64,000 nt of DNA from Rhizobium binae (GCF_017357225.1 NZ_CP071610.1:167027-231026); one strand, 5' to 3'; positions 18,001 to 27,801 are shown, numbered from the stretch's first letter. Notes: a model not told the origin generated them from the sequence alone. Made by a program: numbers and translations.

Positions 18001-19508
18001 GCGAAGATCCCATGGCAGAACCAGCGATGGCTTCCGGTTTCCGGATCGATGCCATCACCGGAGCGAAACACCCAGAGACGCTCGCCGGCCTCGTCTTCGA
18101 TAACGAAGTAGTCTCGCACCGCCTCCATCTCGGCGTCGCGCCGCCACCACTCGCCAAAAATCCGCTCAGGCCCATCGGCTCGCTTGACCTTCCGGCGCCT
18201 TCCGCGCCAGGTGATCGAGACCGGCGGCCGGTCCGGCAGCAAGGCGATAGCCTCGATCAGCTCCGGACGGGCCAGCAGCCGGACCGGTCGGCGCCAATGG
18301 CTGACCCAGGTGACCTCGACCGGATCGGCAGCAGGACTGATCCGCTGGACGGAGCGCTCGGGCACATCGGAGGCAACGGGTGCCACTCGATACACACGCT
18401 GGCCACGGTTGCCGTAAATGTCGATCAGCGGCGTCACGTCCTTCACTTCCTCCTCGACCAGCGAGGAGGATTTCTGGCGCTCCTCCAGCGGCTCGGCCAT
18501 CACCGCAACCAAGGTGAGCTTCTCGATCCCAAAGCCAGGTTCGATCTTTTCCGTCCGGTCGCGGAACAGCTTCGTCAGCCAGGCGACATCGCGCACCGGC
18601 TTGACCGTGCCGGCGCGGATTGCCTGCCGCGTACCGTCGACCTTTTCGACGATCAGGTCGGCGCGCCGAACACCAAGGCCGCGCCTCTGCAGCTCCTCGA
18701 TCAGTTGCACGACCAGCCGGCCCACATATTTGTTGATGGTTTCGGCAGCACCGATCGGCTCGGCGAAGGCTCTGGAGACCTCGATAGTTTCGGCGGTGCG
18801 GATCGGATCGATCGGTTCGGAAGCGCGGCCGAACATCTGGTCGAGCCGCCGGCCAATCTCCGGACCAAAACGAAGCGTCAGCGGCGCGCGCGGCGTGTTC
18901 GCCAATTCGCCGATCGTCTGGAAGCCGAGCGTGCGCAGATCGCTGACGACTTTCCCCGGAAGGCGCAGCAACGATATCGACAGCTTTTCGACGGCGCGGA
19001 CGGTCTCACCTGAAGGCACGATGACCGTTTCGCGGCTGATGGCACGGGCGCAGGCGTGCGCCGCACCCCAGGTGTCGGCGATGGCGACACGGGGGGTGAG
19101 TTTTTTTGCCAGGAACTGATTAGCGATCTTCGTCACCATGGCGAGCTCGCCGCCCTGCAGGTGATCGGCACCCTCCGTGTCCATGACGATCCCATCGACC
19201 CCATCGACTGCGACGATCGGCGAATAGAGCGTCAGCGCCCAGAGGGTAATGCGTTCGAGTGCTGCGGCATCCATTGCAGGATCCGCCTCGACCAGCATCA
19301 GGCCGCGGAACAGCGCCTGTGCTTTGGCGGCCGGCATGCCGACATGAACGCCGGCTTTTCGGGCGGCGGCGTCGGCCGCCGACACCCAGCGTTTCGAGCC
19401 GCTCCTGGCGATCACCGCGATCGCCTGTTCAGGCGGAATAGACGGATCGGCGCGACGAATGCGATCCGTCGGCAGATCCGGAAGATAGATCGAGACAACC
19501 CTTGTCAT
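17997..19508 (-). CDS. imuB: ImuB, Y-family polymerase-like mutasome subunit
   Basis: The 503-residue protein starts [20 protein letters not shown] and has the Y-family fold, with [20 protein letters not shown], the helix-hairpin-helix [20 protein letters not shown] and a little-finger-like region. Family members lack the catalytic acidic residues of true polymerases and instead bridge DnaE2 to the sliding clamp. The C-terminal half ([20 protein letters not shown] and FGEWWRRD) is the usual ImuB tail. It overlaps imuA at its start and dnaE2 at its end, giving a compact imuA-imuB-dnaE2 operon. Confidence 0.93.
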   Translation of the reverse strand: MTRVVSIYLPDLPTDRIRRADPSIPPEQAIAVIARSGSKRWVSAADAAARKAGVHVGMPAAKAQALFRGLMLVEADPAMDAAALERITLWALTLYSPIVAVDGVDGIVMDTEGADHLQGGELAMVTKIANQFLAKKLTPRVAIADTWGAAHACARAISRETVIVPSGETVRAVEKLSISLLRLPGKVVSDLRTLGFQTIGELANTPRAPLTLRFGPEIGRRLDQMFGRASEPIDPIRTAETIEVSRAFAEPIGAAETINKYVGRLVVQLIEELQRRGLGVRRADLIVEKVDGTRQAIRAGTVKPVRDVAWLTKLFRDRTEKIEPGFGIEKLTLVAVMAEPLEERQKSSSLVEEEVKDVTPLIDIYGNRGQRVYRVAPVASDVPERSVQRISPAADPVEVTWVSHWRRPVRLLARPELIEAIALLPDRPPVSITWRGRRRKVKRADGPERIFGEWWRRDAEMEAVRDYFVIEDEAGERLWVFRSGDGIDPETGSHRWFCHGIFA

Positions 19509-20181
19509 CGCACGCCCTCACGAGAAACTCAGCACATTCACCCGCTTTCACGCGCATCAATTCCAGCAACCATCGAGCCCTCCCCACACCCGGCACTGGC
19601 AATTCCTCCGACGGCATCACGCTGACCCGCCACCGCGTGGTCGATGCCGTCGGCTGCCCGAAATCACTGGCCTCCGTCTGCCGTCGCCAGCGTCGCACCG
19701 CGAGCGCCATGGTGCCTGTCCGCTCGGCCGCCAGCTGCAGGCGGCGCGAACTGACCATCGGCAGGCGAACGAGTTCACCGACGACGGCGCCGAGACCGCC
19801 AAATGAAAGCCCTTCTTCCATATTGGCGAGCACGTCCTCTTCCTTGTCGGATTCGACAAAGATCACCCGGTCGGGATGGAGACCGACCTGGGCGAGTGCC
19901 GGAAAAAACAGATCGGGACGGGTCAGGCACCAGACGATCGGGCCTTTGGTGCGGGCCGCGATGCCCGCCGCACACAGAGCTGCCGCCGCGCCGTCCACCG
20001 TGCCCGACCCGCCGCCGGCAAATTCGTGCAGGGCACCGTAGGCCAGACCACCTCCCGGCAGGAACGCATCGATTTCCGGCACGCCGAAGGACAGACAGCC
20101 AGCCTTTCTGGCTGACACGCCCTCCAGCGAAGCGATGCGCTCGCGCAAATCGGAAATCACCCTTCCACGGGCAGCAGTCAT
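19429..20181 (-). CDS. imuA: ImuA, SOS mutasome accessory protein
   Basis: The 250-residue protein (MTAARGRVISDLRERIASLE) contains SFGVPEIDAFLPGGGLAYGA then LHEFAGG, and IVWCLTRPDLFFPALAQVGL. These features belong to ImuA, a RecA/SulA-related partner needed for DnaE2-dependent mutagenesis. The C-terminus overlaps the start of imuB by 80 bases in another frame. A consensus alphaproteobacterial LexA box lies about 60 bp upstream of its start. It is the first gene of the damage-inducible operon. Confidence 0.9.
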   Translation of the reverse strand: MTAARGRVISDLRERIASLEGVSARKAGCLSFGVPEIDAFLPGGGLAYGALHEFAGGGSGTVDGAAAALCAAGIAARTKGPIVWCLTRPDLFFPALAQVGLHPDRVIFVESDKEEDVLANMEEGLSFGGLGAVVGELVRLPMVSSRRLQLAAERTGTMALAVRRWRRQTEASDFGQPTASTTRWRVSVMPSEELPVPGVGRARWLLELMRVKAGECAEFLVRACDDKGCLDLSSGSADGSHSSRRSVYSA

Positions 20182-20242
20182 CGTTCACGGCTCCCTTCAA
20201 GGTCGTGTTGGCGGCCGACATCATGTCGAGCAAAATGCGGAT

Positions 20243-20257
20243 GTTCTCTTTCTGTTC
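20243..20257 (-). promoter_or_regulatory. LexA (SOS) box upstream of imuA
   Basis: GTTCTCTTTCTGTTC matches the alphaproteobacterial LexA consensus GTTC-N7-GTTC exactly. It lies 62 bp upstream of the imuA start, in the gap between imuA and the divergent DNA ligase gene. LexA cleavage after DNA damage should release the imuA-imuB-dnaE2 operon. Its distance from the ligase start is about 200 bp, so control of the ligase is possible but less clear. Confidence 0.85.
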
Positions 20258-20463
20258 CGACCCAATGGAAGAGTCAAGCAACCGGAGGAATGGGAATATT
20301 ATCCTGAACATTAGAAAGCAGCCGAATACCGAAGGGAATCAGCCCAATAGCGGCCCGCGGATTTTTTTTCGAGTGTTTGCGAGCACTAATCCCTTTGTGT
20401 GAATTGCGGGGACAAGTCGGTATCGTCACAGTGTCTTAATGATTTTTCTGCTGAACTGCCGGC

Positions 20464-21528
20464 ATGACGAAGCCTCCGAGATCAAAACCCCTCCTTCGTG
20501 ACGCCGAGGTCCCGATCCGGTCCCGGCCGCGCAGGAAACGGAATCCCGCCCAACCGCAGCTGCTGTTCGATCCCATGCCGGAGCGCGTCGAGCCTGCGCT
20601 GGCGCAATTGAAGTCCCGTCCACCAATAGGAAACGAGTGGAGTTGGGAGCTGAAATGGGATGGCTATCGCCTCGCGGTCCATATCGAGCCCCAAGGCGTC
20701 CGGATCCTCACCCGCGGCGGCCATGACTGGACCCACCGGTTTCCGGCCATAGAGCAGGCCGCCCGAGCGCTCGGGCCGGCGACGATGATCATCGATGGCG
20801 AAGCCGTTGTTCTCGACGAAGAGGGTCGGCCGGATTTTGGGCTGCTGCAGCAATCGCTCGGCGCATCCGGCAAACAGGCTGGCAACCGCGCCTCCGACGC
20901 CGTTCTTTACGCTTTCGATCTTGTTTATCTGGACGGCCACGATCTGCGTGGTGTCGAATATCGGTCCCGCCGACACCTTCTCGAGGACACGCTGAGCGTC
21001 GCAAACAACGATGAAGCCGGCGCCGTCAGGCTGTCGGAAACACTTGATGGCGAACCCACTGTCCTGCTCGAGCATGTCTGCCGCCTCGGCCTGGAAGGCA
21101 TTGTCGGCAAGCACCTCGATCGACCCTATCGTTCCGGCCGGACCGGGGACTGGGTGAAGATCAAATGCGTCCAGAGCGAGGCTTTCTTCATCGTCGGTTA
21201 TGAGAGGTCGACGGCGTCCCCTGCCGGCTTCGCCTCGTTGGTGCTTGCCGCCTACCGCGGTGCTGACCTCGTCCACGTCGGAAGCGTCGGCACCGGATTC
21301 AGGCAAGCCGAGGCCAACAGGTTGCGGAAGATGCTGGACACGCTGCGATGGAAGCGCAAGCAGCCGCCCCTGCCCTATTCCGGAAGTGCCGATATTGTCT
21401 GGGTCGAACCGACCTTGATTGCCGAGATCGAGTTTCGCGCCTGGACGACAGACGGCAAACTTCGCCATCCATCCTACAAGGGCTTGCGAGAACGCCAGGA
21501 CAATGCCGACGTCTTCCACCTCGACTAG
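20464..21528 (+). CDS. ATP-dependent DNA ligase (LigD ligase-domain type)
   Basis: The 354-residue protein has the adenylation motif with active lysine in WSWELKWDGYRLAV (about residue 62). It also has downstream nucleotidyltransferase motifs (MIIDGEAVVLDE, YAFDLVYLDGHDLR, LEGIVGKHLDRPYRSGRTGD, WVKIKC) and a C-terminal OB domain. This matches the ligase module of LigD without polymerase or nuclease domains. In rhizobia such stand-alone ligases join ends in Ku-dependent non-homologous end joining or act as accessory repair ligases. It diverges from imuA and is followed 61 bp later by the SRAP gene, which together form a repair island. Confidence 0.92.
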   Translation: MTKPPRSKPLLRDAEVPIRSRPRRKRNPAQPQLLFDPMPERVEPALAQLKSRPPIGNEWSWELKWDGYRLAVHIEPQGVRILTRGGHDWTHRFPAIEQAARALGPATMIIDGEAVVLDEEGRPDFGLLQQSLGASGKQAGNRASDAVLYAFDLVYLDGHDLRGVEYRSRRHLLEDTLSVANNDEAGAVRLSETLDGEPTVLLEHVCRLGLEGIVGKHLDRPYRSGRTGDWVKIKCVQSEAFFIVGYERSTASPAGFASLVLAAYRGADLVHVGSVGTGFRQAEANRLRKMLDTLRWKRKQPPLPYSGSADIVWVEPTLIAEIEFRAWTTDGKLRHPSYKGLRERQDNADVFHLD

Positions 21529-21589
21529 CGAAATCAGCGCCATACGCTAGATTGTCCACCGTTCGAGCTCGGCGGAGTAGATATTTGGC

Positions 21590-22363
21590 ATGTGCAACCT
21601 TTATCGCATGGAAGACAAGGACTGGGTCGCCAAATGGGCCCAGGACGCTGAAAGCCTGATCAACCTAATGCCGGCCTACCAGATGAACCCGGACCAGATG
21701 GGGCCGATCGTCCGCAACACGGCCGACGGGAAGAAGCAGCTGGTCCATGCGCGCTGGGGACTGCCCTCCCCCCGCTTCACGCTCGAGAAGGCCGCCAAAG
21801 CCAAGGCCGAGAAACTTGCGGCCAAGGGCAAGCCTTTCGATCTCGACGAGCTGATCCGCATGGAGGCCGATCGTGGCACGACCAATGTGCGCAAGCTCAG
21901 TTTTCCGCACTGGAAGCGATGGTTCGGTGTCGAAAACAGATGCCTCGTCCCGGTCACAAGTTTCGCGGAACCGGATCCGGCCAGCCAGGAGGTTGGCGGC
22001 AACGTGCCGAATGCCTGGTTCGCCCGTGACGCAACCAAACCGCTGATGTTCTTTGCCGGTCTCCACGTGCTGCAGTGGAGGAGTGTGCGAAAGGTCAGGG
22101 ACGGGCTGACCACGGACGACCTCTATGGGTTTTTGACCACGGATCCCAACGACCTGGTGAGGCCGATCCATGAAAAGGCCATGCCGGTTCTGTTGCTGAC
22201 GAAGGAAGAGACCGACACCTGGATGCGGGCGCCCTGGGATGAAGCCAAGGAGCTGGCCCGTCCGCTACCCAACGACGCGCTAATCATTTCGTCTCGTGAA
22301 CCGTACGGATCGTCGATCGTCTCGAAATCCGGGGAGCCGGTGGAACAGGGCGGTCTACTTTGA
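21590..22363 (+). CDS. SRAP (HMCES/YedK-like) abasic-site processing protein
   Basis: The protein starts [20 protein letters not shown]; Cys2 becomes the N-terminal catalytic residue once the initiator Met is removed. It crosslinks to abasic sites in single-stranded DNA. Other family features are [42 protein letters not shown] (the conserved Glu region) and KAMPVLL after a conserved His (IHEKAMP). The length of 257 residues is normal. It lies downstream of a repair ligase and close to the imuABC operon, which fits a role in damage tolerance. No LexA box was found immediately upstream. Confidence 0.93.
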   Translation: MCNLYRMEDKDWVAKWAQDAESLINLMPAYQMNPDQMGPIVRNTADGKKQLVHARWGLPSPRFTLEKAAKAKAEKLAAKGKPFDLDELIRMEADRGTTNVRKLSFPHWKRWFGVENRCLVPVTSFAEPDPASQEVGGNVPNAWFARDATKPLMFFAGLHVLQWRSVRKVRDGLTTDDLYGFLTTDPNDLVRPIHEKAMPVLLLTKEETDTWMRAPWDEAKELARPLPNDALIISSREPYGSSIVSKSGEPVEQGGLL

Positions 22364-22395
22364 CGCCTGAACTCAGCGCTTGAATGTATCGGAAA

Positions 22396-22557
22396 ACGAA
22401 AAAGCCCGCCGCGGGAGGAGGTGCGGCAGGCTTTTCGAAAGAATTGAACAACGGCTGGGAGGAGGAATGCCGCTGTTCCGTCAGGCGCCCTTTCGGGAGG
22501 AGGAATGGGTCGCCTGAAACACGAAGCTCTGCGGGAGGAGGTGCATTGCTTCGTTGA
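22396..22557 (-). ncRNA. alpha-r14-like small RNA with four anti-Shine-Dalgarno hairpins
   Basis: The minus strand carries CCTCCTCCC four times (complement at 22533-22541, 22495-22503, 22457-22465 and 22413-22421). Each copy sits in the loop of its own stem: 22521-22554 (ACGAAGC/GCTTCGT), 22482-22516 (CAGGCG/CGCCTG), 22446-22478 and 22399-22435. The last is a GC-rich hairpin followed by TTTTT, a standard terminator with the motif in its loop. A -10-like TATCTT lies just before the presumed start near 22557. This matches the alpha-r14 (NfeR1/Smr14-type, 'cuckoo') small RNAs, whose CCUCCUCCC loops pair with ribosome binding sites of target mRNAs. Known members usually show fewer such hairpins than the four here. 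Confidence 0.82.
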
Positions 22558-22765
22558 TCCGAAGATACCAGAGGCTGTCCCGATCGCCAGCGCTCAGATC
22601 GCAGTGCAGCCCTGCACTTGCTGCATTGCAATATGAATGCTGTGCTTATTTTTCGACCATTATGAGCGAGACGCGGCTTTCACTGTGCTGGGCTCGAAAC
22701 CGAGATATCTCGATCGCAGCCCCTTCTGCAGGTCCTTTTTTCAAAGCGCGCCGACCTTGCGAAGA
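22558..22765. other. upstream region of the small RNA
   Basis: This 208-base stretch separates the small RNA start from the end of the DUF6236 gene. It should contain the small RNA promoter (a -10-like TATCTT, complement at 22562-22567). A short dyad, GTGCAGCCCTGCAC, occurs near 22603-22616. Nothing else is recognised. Confidence 0.35.
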
Positions 22766-23953
22766 CTAGGAGATCTGGTAACTTACTCCGGCTCGTTCCA
22801 TCATAGTTAGATATCGAAGTCTGTGCTCTCGCCCGCGCTTCCTGATGCCGGTAAAGCCCTTAACGGACTGCATACCGATACCAATCGCAAGCCCGGCAGC
22901 GACGCCGTAAAGGCTGAACGTTGTCGCACCGCCCACGAGCGCACCCTTAACAGGCTCCGCTAAAGCGGATTCAGCTACCTTTGCAAGACCGTCTTTCAAT
23001 TCATCAGCGCTTCCTTCACCGAAGAGAACTCGGACGTAGGCGCTGAGATTGGCCTTGCCACTTTTCCATTCGCTCATGACCCTATCGGCCCGTTCGCCAA
23101 GACGCTGCTCGAAGACCTTGCTATCTGAAATGGTGGCAGGAATGTCTGCTGCCATCTCCTCCAGTGTTGCCTTGAATGCGGCTATCGCTTCCCATTCATT
23201 GCTGAGTGCGGCGAGGCGCTCTGGGGTCAAGGCTCTGGTATCGGCACGCTGATAAATGATTATTCGCGCGATCTGGTGCGCTTCGTCGCGGTTTCCATCA
23301 GCATTCGATGGCTTGGGAGCCTCGCCTAACAGGAAGGGCTCAAGGATTTCTTCTTTAGAGCATAGAACCGTACGCCCGTAGATGGATGGAAACTCGGTCA
23401 CAAGCTGCAGGCCCTGTCGCTCTGCGGCGGCAAAGGCGAGTGCCGCCATGACAGCTTGGCCCACCAAGGGGTGCATCTCGAAATAACCTCTTCCATCAGA
23501 ATAGTTCGGCTCCCATGCGAGCTCATTCATTGTAAGGAAGCGCAGGAGGTCAGGAAGAATCTTCTCGCCGTGCATCTGAAAGGTGCGGCTCGCAAGACGA
23601 TCGTTCCAGAGTGCTGACGATTCGCGCACCAAACCTGGATTGCTGATTGTCGCTTCTCTCCCAAAGCGCTCTACCAGAGTTGAGCCGGGCTCGTTCAGCT
23701 TTGCAGTGATGCGCTGCTGCAACTCGTACTGATCGTTCCAGATGCCCGCATCATCGAGATTGAGGTCGCGCAGCAAGGGTCCGCGCCGCCCCTTTATCTT
23801 GCAGAATGGAACGATCTCCTCGCTGTCGGGTGGCGCATCTTTAGATGGTGAGATTCGCACCACGTGCGGGAATACCAGGAGCGTTTTCTTCAGCCACTCC
23901 GGATCGCGGATCCGAATATAGGGAAAGTTGAGCGCATCGAAGTCCCCTGCCAT
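22766..23953 (-). CDS. DUF6236-like protein (395 aa)
   Basis: The start at 23953 follows GGGGAAAG. The N-terminus MAGDFDALNFPYIRIRDPEW with LKKTLLVFPHVVRI is the pattern of DUF6236 proteins (FPYI-x-RD-WLK). A long helical middle is followed by a glycine- and alanine-rich segment near the C-terminus (GALVGGATTFSLYGVAAGLA), which may be a membrane-associated hairpin. Function unknown. DUF6236 genes often occur in accessory islands with restriction and abortive-infection genes, as here. It is divergent from the restriction-modification gene and may share the 165-bp promoter region. Confidence 0.62.
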   Translation of the reverse strand: MAGDFDALNFPYIRIRDPEWLKKTLLVFPHVVRISPSKDAPPDSEEIVPFCKIKGRRGPLLRDLNLDDAGIWNDQYELQQRITAKLNEPGSTLVERFGREATISNPGLVRESSALWNDRLASRTFQMHGEKILPDLLRFLTMNELAWEPNYSDGRGYFEMHPLVGQAVMAALAFAAAERQGLQLVTEFPSIYGRTVLCSKEEILEPFLLGEAPKPSNADGNRDEAHQIARIIIYQRADTRALTPERLAALSNEWEAIAAFKATLEEMAADIPATISDSKVFEQRLGERADRVMSEWKSGKANLSAYVRVLFGEGSADELKDGLAKVAESALAEPVKGALVGGATTFSLYGVAAGLAIGIGMQSVKGFTGIRKRGREHRLRYLTMMERAGVSYQIS

Positions 23954-24118
23954 ATCTTTCCCCAAGCTGCAAAATCTCTCTGTATTCCATGCTACAAAGC
24001 TCCTACGCGCGCAAGACTCGATCGCTTCGACCGTACAACCCAGCGTATCAGCTCTGCTGAAAAGACCCCCTTTCGATCAGCGCCTTAGCATTGTAGATAT
24101 CGATTGAACGGGGGTTTC

Positions 24119-27100
24119 ATGAGCCAACAGATCATCAATCAATACCTGGCCGAAATCGACCGGCTGAGGAAGTTCTCGGGCCTGTCGAACGAACAGATCA
24201 TTCGACCGGCCTTCCGGCGGCTTTTGGATTCATGGGCCACTTCCGACAAGCTGGTGTTCCTGGAGGAGTTTCCGGTCCAGACAAGCTTGAAAACGACCGT
24301 TTATCCTGACGGCACTATCCTCCACGACATTCGCGTGCCGCTCGGTTACTGGGAGGCCAAGGATACCAAGGACGACCTGGACGAGGAAATTCGCAAGAAA
24401 TTTGCCAGGGGCTACCCTCAAGACAACATCATCTTCGAAAACTCGGAGACCGCGGTTTTGATACAAAACCGCCAAGAGGTCCTGCGCGCTGCGATGACTG
24501 ACACGGCGAACCTATTACGCCTGGTGTCGCTGTTCTTTCGCTATGAACGACCTGAGATCGCCGAATTCCGCAAGGCTGTTGCCCGGTTCAAGGCCGACCT
24601 TCCGACTGTTCTGGAAGCGCTTCGCGAGAGGATCGACACGGCCTACCGGGATAACGCCGACTTCCGATCGGCTGCCGGCCGATTTCTCCAGACCTGCAAG
24701 GAGACCATCAACCCGACCCTCGGCGAGGCCGACGTTCGCGAAATGCTCATCCAGCATATTCTGACCGAGGAGATTTTCGCACACGTCTTTAACGACAGCG
24801 ATTTTCACCGCAAGAACAACATCGCGCACGAGCTTTACGAACTGGAAGAGAAATTCTTCACGGGTGCCGTGAAACGGGAGACGCTGAAAGGGCTTGAGCC
24901 CTACTATGCCGCGATCCGCGCGAACGCCGCACAGATCAGCAGCCATCAGGAAAAGCAGACGTTCCTCAAGCTGATCTACGAGAATTTCTACAAGGTCTAC
25001 GACAAGAAGAAGGCCGACCGGCTTGGTGTCGTCTACACGCCGAGCGAGATCGTAAAGTTCATGATCGAGGGCGCCGACTGGTTATGCGAAAGGCATTTTT
25101 CCAAAAACCTTGTGGATGAGCATGTCGAAATCCTCGATCCCGCAACGGGCACCGGAACCTTCATTTGCGAGCTCTTGGAATATTTCCGCGGCGATCCCAA
25201 GAAGCTTGCCCACAAATATAAGAACGAGCTGTACGCCAACGAGGTGGCGATCCTCCCCTACTACGTCGCCAACTTGAATATCGAAGCGACCTATGCGGCG
25301 ATCACCGGACAATTCGCCGAGTATCCCAATCTCTGCTTTGTCGACACACTCGACAATGTGGAAGGGCTAGGAATCCGCGCCGGTCACCAACACGACATGT
25401 TCGCGGCTCTCTCGGACGAAAACGTCGAACGCGTGCGACGTCAGAACAAGCGCAAGATTTCAGTCATCATCGGCAATCCACCCTATAATGCCAATCAGCA
25501 AAATGAGAACGACAATAACAAGAACCGTGAATACAAGCGTGTCGATGAGCTGATCAAGTCGAGTTATATCCGGCTATCGACTGCGCAGAAAACCAAGGTC
25601 TACGACATGTATGCCCGTTTCTTCCGCTGGGCGTCCGATCGCATGCATGATGACGGCGTGCTGGCGTTCGTCACCAACCGATCGTTCATCGACAGCCGCA
25701 CCTTCGATGGTTTTCGCAAGGCAGTGGCGGAGGAGTTTAACGAAATCTATCTCGTCGACCTCGGTGGCGACGTGCGGGCCAATCCGAAACTCTCCGGTAC
25801 AAAGCACAATGTCTTCGGAATTCAGACGGGGGTTGCAATCTCTTTCCTCATTAAGCGGCGCAAGCAAAAGGGCTGCAAGATCTTCTATGTCCGGCGCCCG
25901 GAACACGACACCGCCGATGACAAACTGGCCTATCTCGCGTCGTCGAAGCTGTCCGGGCTCACGTTTGAGCGCATCGAGCCCGATAAGAAGGCGAATTGGA
26001 TCGATCTTGCAGAAAATGACTGGAACGATCTCATTCCGCTGATCGACAAGAAAACGAAAGCCGCCAAGACCAGCGGCCAGGAAAAAGCAATCTTCCGACT
26101 ATTTTCGCTTGGAGTGGCCACGAACCGCGATGAGTGGGTTTATGACTATGACCGAGATCGTCTGGCTGACAAGGTCAGTCGTTTTGTCGAAACATACGAA
26201 GCCGAACGGACACGCTGGCGGGGCGATACGAACGCAAAAGAGACCGGCGCCTGGGTCGATCGCTCGATCAAGTGGACGTCCGAGCTTGAGAATTATCTAA
26301 AGAACGGAACACCGCTGGCATTCCGGGATGAAAGAATAAGGCGGGCGGCTTATCGGCCCTTCTGCTCCCCATACACATACTATGACAGGATCGTCACACA
26401 CCGGCTCTATCAGCAGGACGCGATCTTTCCGATCGAGCAGGGCGGCGGCAATCGCGTCATTGTCTTCAGTGATCCGGCCGCGCAAAAACCCTGGATGGCA
26501 TCTTGTGTCGATCGGCTCCCCGATCTGCATTATGTCGGGGCGGCGGCTGGCACCGTCTGCGCCCCACTCTATCGTTATACGTCATCCGGAGAGAAGATCG
26601 GTAACGTTACCGACTGGGGCTTGAGGCAGTTTCAAAACCGTTATGGCAAAGCCGAGAAGATCACGAAGCAGGACGTCTTCCATTATGTCTATGCAGTCCT
26701 TCACGATCCAGTGTACCGCGAACACTACGCACTTAACTTGAAGCAGGATTACCCCCGTCTCCCGTTCTTACCGGATTTTCACCGCTGGGTGGAGTGGGGA
26801 AAGCAGCTTGCCGACCTCCATATTGGGTACGAGATGGTCGAACCATGGCCACTGGAGCGCCACGACGCGCCTGACGAGGCTCTCCGGGCCGCGGTCGTCG
26901 CATCGGAGACGATCTTGAGGGCCGATAAGGTTGCGGGCGTAATCAAAATCGATGGCGAAACGCACCTCTCGGGAATCCCGGAGGAAGCTTGGGCTTATCT
27001 CCTAGGCAACCGTTCGGGACTTGAATGGGTCCTGGACCAGTACAAGGCAAAGACGCCGAAAGACCCGACAATCCGGGCAAGTTTCAATGTCAATAACTTC

Positions 27101-27220
27101 TCCAACTTCAAGGAACAGGTGATCGATCTTCTGGGGCGCGTCACACGTGTTTCAGTGGAGACAGTGCGCATCACCGAAGCGATGAAGGCTGCTAAGCGAG
27201 CGTCTGAAGAGGCGGCTTGA
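24119..27220 (+). CDS. single-chain type ISP-like restriction-modification enzyme
   Basis: The start at 24119 (MSQQIINQYLAEIDRLRKFS) follows GGGGG. Within 1033 residues, the N-terminus carries a PD-(D/E)XK-like nuclease pattern (DGTILHDIRVPLGYWEAKD, with E79 and K81). The N6-adenine methyltransferase has motif I DPATGTGTF (340-348) and catalytic motif IV NPPY (453-456). The remaining 550 residues resemble the target-recognition part of type ISP enzymes. Classical type ISP proteins (LlaGI, LlaBIII) have about 1570 residues and a translocating helicase between nuclease and methylase. That helicase is absent here, so the enzyme is more like a type IIG/IIL protein. One polypeptide would methylate host DNA and cut unmodified DNA. 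Confidence 0.85.
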   Translation: MSQQIINQYLAEIDRLRKFSGLSNEQIIRPAFRRLLDSWATSDKLVFLEEFPVQTSLKTTVYPDGTILHDIRVPLGYWEAKDTKDDLDEEIRKKFARGYPQDNIIFENSETAVLIQNRQEVLRAAMTDTANLLRLVSLFFRYERPEIAEFRKAVARFKADLPTVLEALRERIDTAYRDNADFRSAAGRFLQTCKETINPTLGEADVREMLIQHILTEEIFAHVFNDSDFHRKNNIAHELYELEEKFFTGAVKRETLKGLEPYYAAIRANAAQISSHQEKQTFLKLIYENFYKVYDKKKADRLGVVYTPSEIVKFMIEGADWLCERHFSKNLVDEHVEILDPATGTGTFICELLEYFRGDPKKLAHKYKNELYANEVAILPYYVANLNIEATYAAITGQFAEYPNLCFVDTLDNVEGLGIRAGHQHDMFAALSDENVERVRRQNKRKISVIIGNPPYNANQQNENDNNKNREYKRVDELIKSSYIRLSTAQKTKVYDMYARFFRWASDRMHDDGVLAFVTNRSFIDSRTFDGFRKAVAEEFNEIYLVDLGGDVRANPKLSGTKHNVFGIQTGVAISFLIKRRKQKGCKIFYVRRPEHDTADDKLAYLASSKLSGLTFERIEPDKKANWIDLAENDWNDLIPLIDKKTKAAKTSGQEKAIFRLFSLGVATNRDEWVYDYDRDRLADKVSRFVETYEAERTRWRGDTNAKETGAWVDRSIKWTSELENYLKNGTPLAFRDERIRRAAYRPFCSPYTYYDRIVTHRLYQQDAIFPIEQGGGNRVIVFSDPAAQKPWMASCVDRLPDLHYVGAAAGTVCAPLYRYTSSGEKIGNVTDWGLRQFQNRYGKAEKITKQDVFHYVYAVLHDPVYREHYALNLKQDYPRLPFLPDFHRWVEWGKQLADLHIGYEMVEPWPLERHDAPDEALRAAVVASETILRADKVAGVIKIDGETHLSGIPEEAWAYLLGNRSGLEWVLDQYKAKTPKDPTIRASFNVNNFSNFKEQVIDLLGRVTRVSVETVRITEAMKAAKRASEEAA

Positions 27221-27290
27221 TCTCACGGGCGGCCGCCTTGTGATCATCCTCTTCAAAAGTCGCACGCATTACGGTCGGCTTAATAGCTGA

Positions 27291-27554
27291 TCATCGATAA
27301 CCAGCATACCTGATTGGAAACATGTCCTCGCCGTAATGGTGAAGCCTTGTGTGGTGTTTTCGGCACAACCATCGGACCTGAAGAGGGTCGTCATATTGGT
27401 CGTGGTGGGCGTCGACAGCTTCTCCCCCACAGACTTCACACACCTGCTTTTCCAGATTGCCCGCCTTCAAGGCTCTCTGGACTGCAAGATGAGCATCATA
27501 TTTGGCTGGATTTGCCCGCCGCCACTTTGCTTGCCGGGTATCGGTCTTTAGCAT
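27291..27554 (-). CDS. small HNH-like zinc-binding protein (87 aa)
   Basis: Starting at the ATG at 27554 (MLKTDTRQAKWRRANPAKYD), the protein ends with CEVCGGEAVDAHHDQYDDPL and then WLCRKHHTRLHHYG. The CxxC, HH and CxxH spacing is that of HNH-type zinc fingers in small phage and plasmid proteins. It is convergent with the restriction-modification gene, 70 bp away. A GTG at 27596 would add 14 residues. It may be a nicking endonuclease or only a zinc-binding fold. Confidence 0.55.
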   Translation of the reverse strand: MLKTDTRQAKWRRANPAKYDAHLAVQRALKAGNLEKQVCEVCGGEAVDAHHDQYDDPLQVRWLCRKHHTRLHHYGEDMFPIRYAGYR

Positions 27555-27801
27555 CTTCGCGTCCCACTGCGTCCCATCGGCGAGGAATCGTACCACGATT
27601 TTGGTTGATTTGCGAAATGGCCCTAATCGACCATCGGGTCAACCAATCACGATAACGATAGCGGAAAGCGCCCCTATGGTTGCAATTCGCCAATTTTGCT
27701 GCCAGGAATCATCTTCATACTTCGAGTTGCTTCGAGGATGAGGCGGGGGGAGCGACGTCTGCGACGTGCGGTACGCTTAAAGTTGACAGACATGTGTGCG
27801 C

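Noticed and set aside
22413..22541. Four GGGAGGAGG repeats at near-regular spacing, reminiscent of a CRISPR array
   Set aside because: The repeats are only 9 bases, and the intervening sequences pair to form stems around each copy. The set is explained by a small RNA read from the other strand.
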